Below are positions 4,797 through 5,793 of a stretch of DNA of 5,793 nucleotides, piece by piece; the stretch's first letter is position 1, and each line of letters opens with the position of its first letter. The DNA is from Acidimicrobiia bacterium (lineage in GTDB: Bacteria; Actinomycetota; Acidimicrobiia; Spongiisociales; UBA5794), in the NCBI GenBank assembly GCA_029934555.1, contig JAOZMA010000153.1:1-5793 (forward strand), in the 5' to 3' direction. The notes beneath the pieces were generated by a model, which was given only the letters and a program-made list of their open reading frames with translations, was not told the DNA's origin and did no database searches. The position numbers and the translations under genes were made by a program.

Positions 4797-5793
4797 CGCC
4801 CGATCTGCCGAACGCCGAACTGCTGTCTCAAAGATACGGCGCACCGGTCTGGCTCGTCGAACGCTCCGCCGAGGCGCGAGCGAAGGCATCGCAATCGACG
4901 GTCGACGATGTTCTGAGCAGGTGGGCAGGAGCTGCCAGCGCCGAAGAAGACGTCACTCGCCAGTCGCCAGTCGCCAGCCCGGAGGAAGCTGCCGGCCCGA
5001 CTACGGACAGCCAACAGCCGACAGGTGACAGCCCGACCGCTGAAACCTCTTCTTCCTCCCCCCTTGGGGGAAGTGCCGACGAAGGAGGCGGAGGGGATCA
5101 GAATCTGACCGGCCCGGCCTTGCTGACCGCCGTCGCCGAAGCACGCGGCATGCCGGAATCTGTGGTCGAACGATCGGCACAGGCACGAGCGAGCGCTGCC
5201 GGCGTGAACCTCGACGACGTCCTCCATGAGTGGGCAGCAGAAGAAGGACTAGAGGATCCCAACCCGGAAGTGGTCGCCAGCTCCCCGCCACCAGCCACGA
5301 GCCCCACGGTCGCGGCGGGCACCCCGTTGCCGACTCCCACCCCGAAAGCCAAGCCGATCACGACGACCATCGCCGGTCTGACTGGTGCAGCACTGCTCAC
5401 CGCGGTCGCCGAGGCACGCGGCATGCCCGAGTCACTCGTCGAACGATCCGCCAAAGCACGAGCGAAGAAGACGGACGCGAGCGTCGATGACGTCCTCGCA
5501 GAGTGGGCAGCGGAAGAAGGCGTTGGAGCCGACAGCCAACAGCCAACAGCCAACAGCCCGACAACTGCCACGCTGACCGGCCCGGCACTACTCACCGCCG
5601 TCGCGGAGGCACGCGGCATGCCCGAATCGCTCGTCGAACGATCCGCGAATGCGAGGGCAAAGAAGACCGACACGACGGTCGATGCCGTCCTGAGCGATTG
5701 GGCCCGGGAAGAAGGGTTGCCCACTGCCAGTCCGGCAGCCGAAGCTCCGGTCACTCCGACCTCTTCTTCCTCCCCCTCAGGGGGAGGTGCCGA
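4793..5793 (+). CDS. unrecognised modular protein: repeated 48-residue helical modules on low-complexity linkers (3' end outside window)
   Basis: 333 codons are visible and the frame is still open. Four modules are present: a divergent one at residues 5-48 and three closely related ones at 105-152, 196-243 and 261-308. Each full module opens with LTG-x-ALLTAVAEARGMPES, continues with VERSA-x-ARA and closes with V-D-x-VL-x-x-W-A, which suggests three short helices. Modules 3 and 4 agree at 40 of 48 residues, and 2 and 3 at 37 of 48. Module 1 keeps LVERSAEARAK and TVDDVLSRWA but is about four residues shorter in its first helix. Linkers are rich in Pro, Ser, Thr, Ala, Gly and contain heptamer and GC-rich repeats at the DNA level. 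No signal peptide, membrane segment, cysteine or catalytic motif is visible. The start overlaps the upstream stop as ATGA. Function unknown; a scaffold or binding protein is inferred from architecture alone. Confidence 0.8.
   Translation, partial: MTPDLPNAELLSQRYGAPVWLVERSAEARAKASQSTVDDVLSRWAGAASAEEDVTRQSPVASPEEAAGPTTDSQQPTGDSPTAETSSSSPLGGSADEGGGGDQNLTGPALLTAVAEARGMPESVVERSAQARASAAGVNLDDVLHEWAAEEGLEDPNPEVVASSPPPATSPTVAAGTPLPTPTPKAKPITTTIAGLTGAALLTAVAEARGMPESLVERSAKARAKKTDASVDDVLAEWAAEEGVGADSQQPTANSPTTATLTGPALLTAVAEARGMPESLVERSANARAKKTDTTVDAVLSDWAREEGLPTASPAAEAPVTPTSSSSPSGGGA
4957..4977. repeat. heptamer array, three units of TCGCCAG
   Basis: Three perfect units in the linker after module 1, read as part of TRQSPVAS. 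This is the reverse complement of the CTGGCGA units at 2491-2518. Three units equal 21 bp, so the frame is kept. Confidence 0.9.
5006..5033. repeat. heptamer array, four units of GACAGCC type
   Basis: Units GACAGCC, AACAGCC, GACAGGT, GACAGCC in the linker between modules 1 and 2, read as DSQQPTGDSP. One unit (GACAGGT) differs by one base from a rotation of the GGCGACA units at 2959-3000, linking the two variants. Confidence 0.88.
5045..5096. repeat. GC-rich palindromic (REP-like) element, copy 1, inside a linker
   Basis: A C-run and a G-run (5058-5063 and 5066-5070) face each other across TT. Further CCTCC and GGAGG blocks (5055-5059, 5084-5088) can also pair. It is translated as a Ser-run then Gly-rich linker (TSSSSPLGGSADEGGGG). 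The first 35 bases match copy 2 at 31 of 35 positions. Confidence 0.7.
5531..5558. repeat. heptamer array, four units of [GA]ACAGCC
   Basis: GACAGCC followed by three AACAGCC units in the linker between modules 3 and 4, read as DSQQPTANSP. It is nearly the same linker peptide as at 5006-5033. Confidence 0.92.
5759..5793. repeat. GC-rich palindromic (REP-like) element, copy 2, cut by window end
   Basis: 35 visible bases agree with copy 1 at 31 positions; three of the four differences are in the central turn of the C-run/G-run hairpin. It follows module 4 and is read as TSSSSPSGGGA. The rest lies outside the window. Confidence 0.7.

Larger units (their letters stand above)
4805..5716 (+). repeat. 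coding repeats: one divergent and three near-identical protein modules
   Basis: Modules occupy 4805-4936 (divergent), 5105-5248, 5378-5521 and 5573-5716. Between the last two, by hand count, 15 codon differences are synonymous and 8 change the residue. The nucleotide similarity thus follows the plus-strand reading frame, and the modules are old enough to have drifted at third positions. Confidence 0.9.

Noticed and set aside
4370..5227. 285-codon open frame on the minus strand
   Set aside because: Antisense to the two plus-strand genes, which have ribosome sites, an ATGA overlap, membrane helices and, in the modules, synonymous codon drift in the plus frame.
5098..5754. 218-codon minus-strand frame with its own repeated segments
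   Set aside because: The repeats are the mirror of the plus-strand modules; module differences are mostly synonymous in the plus frame, so that strand is the coding one.

Overview
The window looks like chromosomal DNA of a high-GC, menaquinone-using bacterium. It is most probably an actinomycete-phylum organism (Actinomycetota), perhaps a deep lineage such as Acidimicrobiia. The reasons are separate (unfused) nuoC and nuoD genes, a geranylgeranyl-reductase-family gene beside the nuo operon, TANNNT-type -10 boxes and two probable leaderless genes. The class-level placement is inference.

Left half (1-2334, minus strand): the start of a respiratory complex I operon in the order nuoA-nuoB-nuoC-nuoD. 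The genes are packed with 1- or 4-base overlaps. nuoD runs off the left edge with 288 codons visible, and the remaining nuo genes presumably follow there. A candidate promoter sits just upstream of nuoA.

Middle (2335-4289): a 236-bp intergenic stretch with heptamer repeats, then a small plus-strand gene for a four-helix DUF3054-type membrane protein. This gene's 3' end is built entirely of two simple-repeat tracts, a heptamer array followed by an octamer array. It converges on a minus-strand FAD-dependent geranylgeranyl-reductase-family gene. That enzyme probably saturates part of the menaquinone tail, which would tie it to the quinone used by complex I.

Right part (4290-5793, plus strand): a divergent two-gene unit. 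The first gene encodes a 144-residue protein with two membrane helices and a cytoplasmic-type tail that carries an FGRPM motif twice. The second overlaps it by ATGA and stays open at the window end. It encodes a modular protein with one divergent and three closely related 48-residue helical modules joined by low-complexity linkers. I do not recognise a function for either; they are the best candidates for something undescribed.

A second layer runs across the accessory parts. A family of 7-bp tandem repeats (variants of GAC[A/T]G[G/C]C) appears at six places, in intergenic DNA, at a gene's 3' end and inside the linkers of the modular protein. A second, palindromic GC-rich element occurs twice in those linkers. 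The octamer tract after the DUF3054 heptamer array places TGA in all three reading frames, so it would terminate translation whatever the heptamer copy number. No tRNA, rRNA, insertion sequence or CRISPR array was seen.
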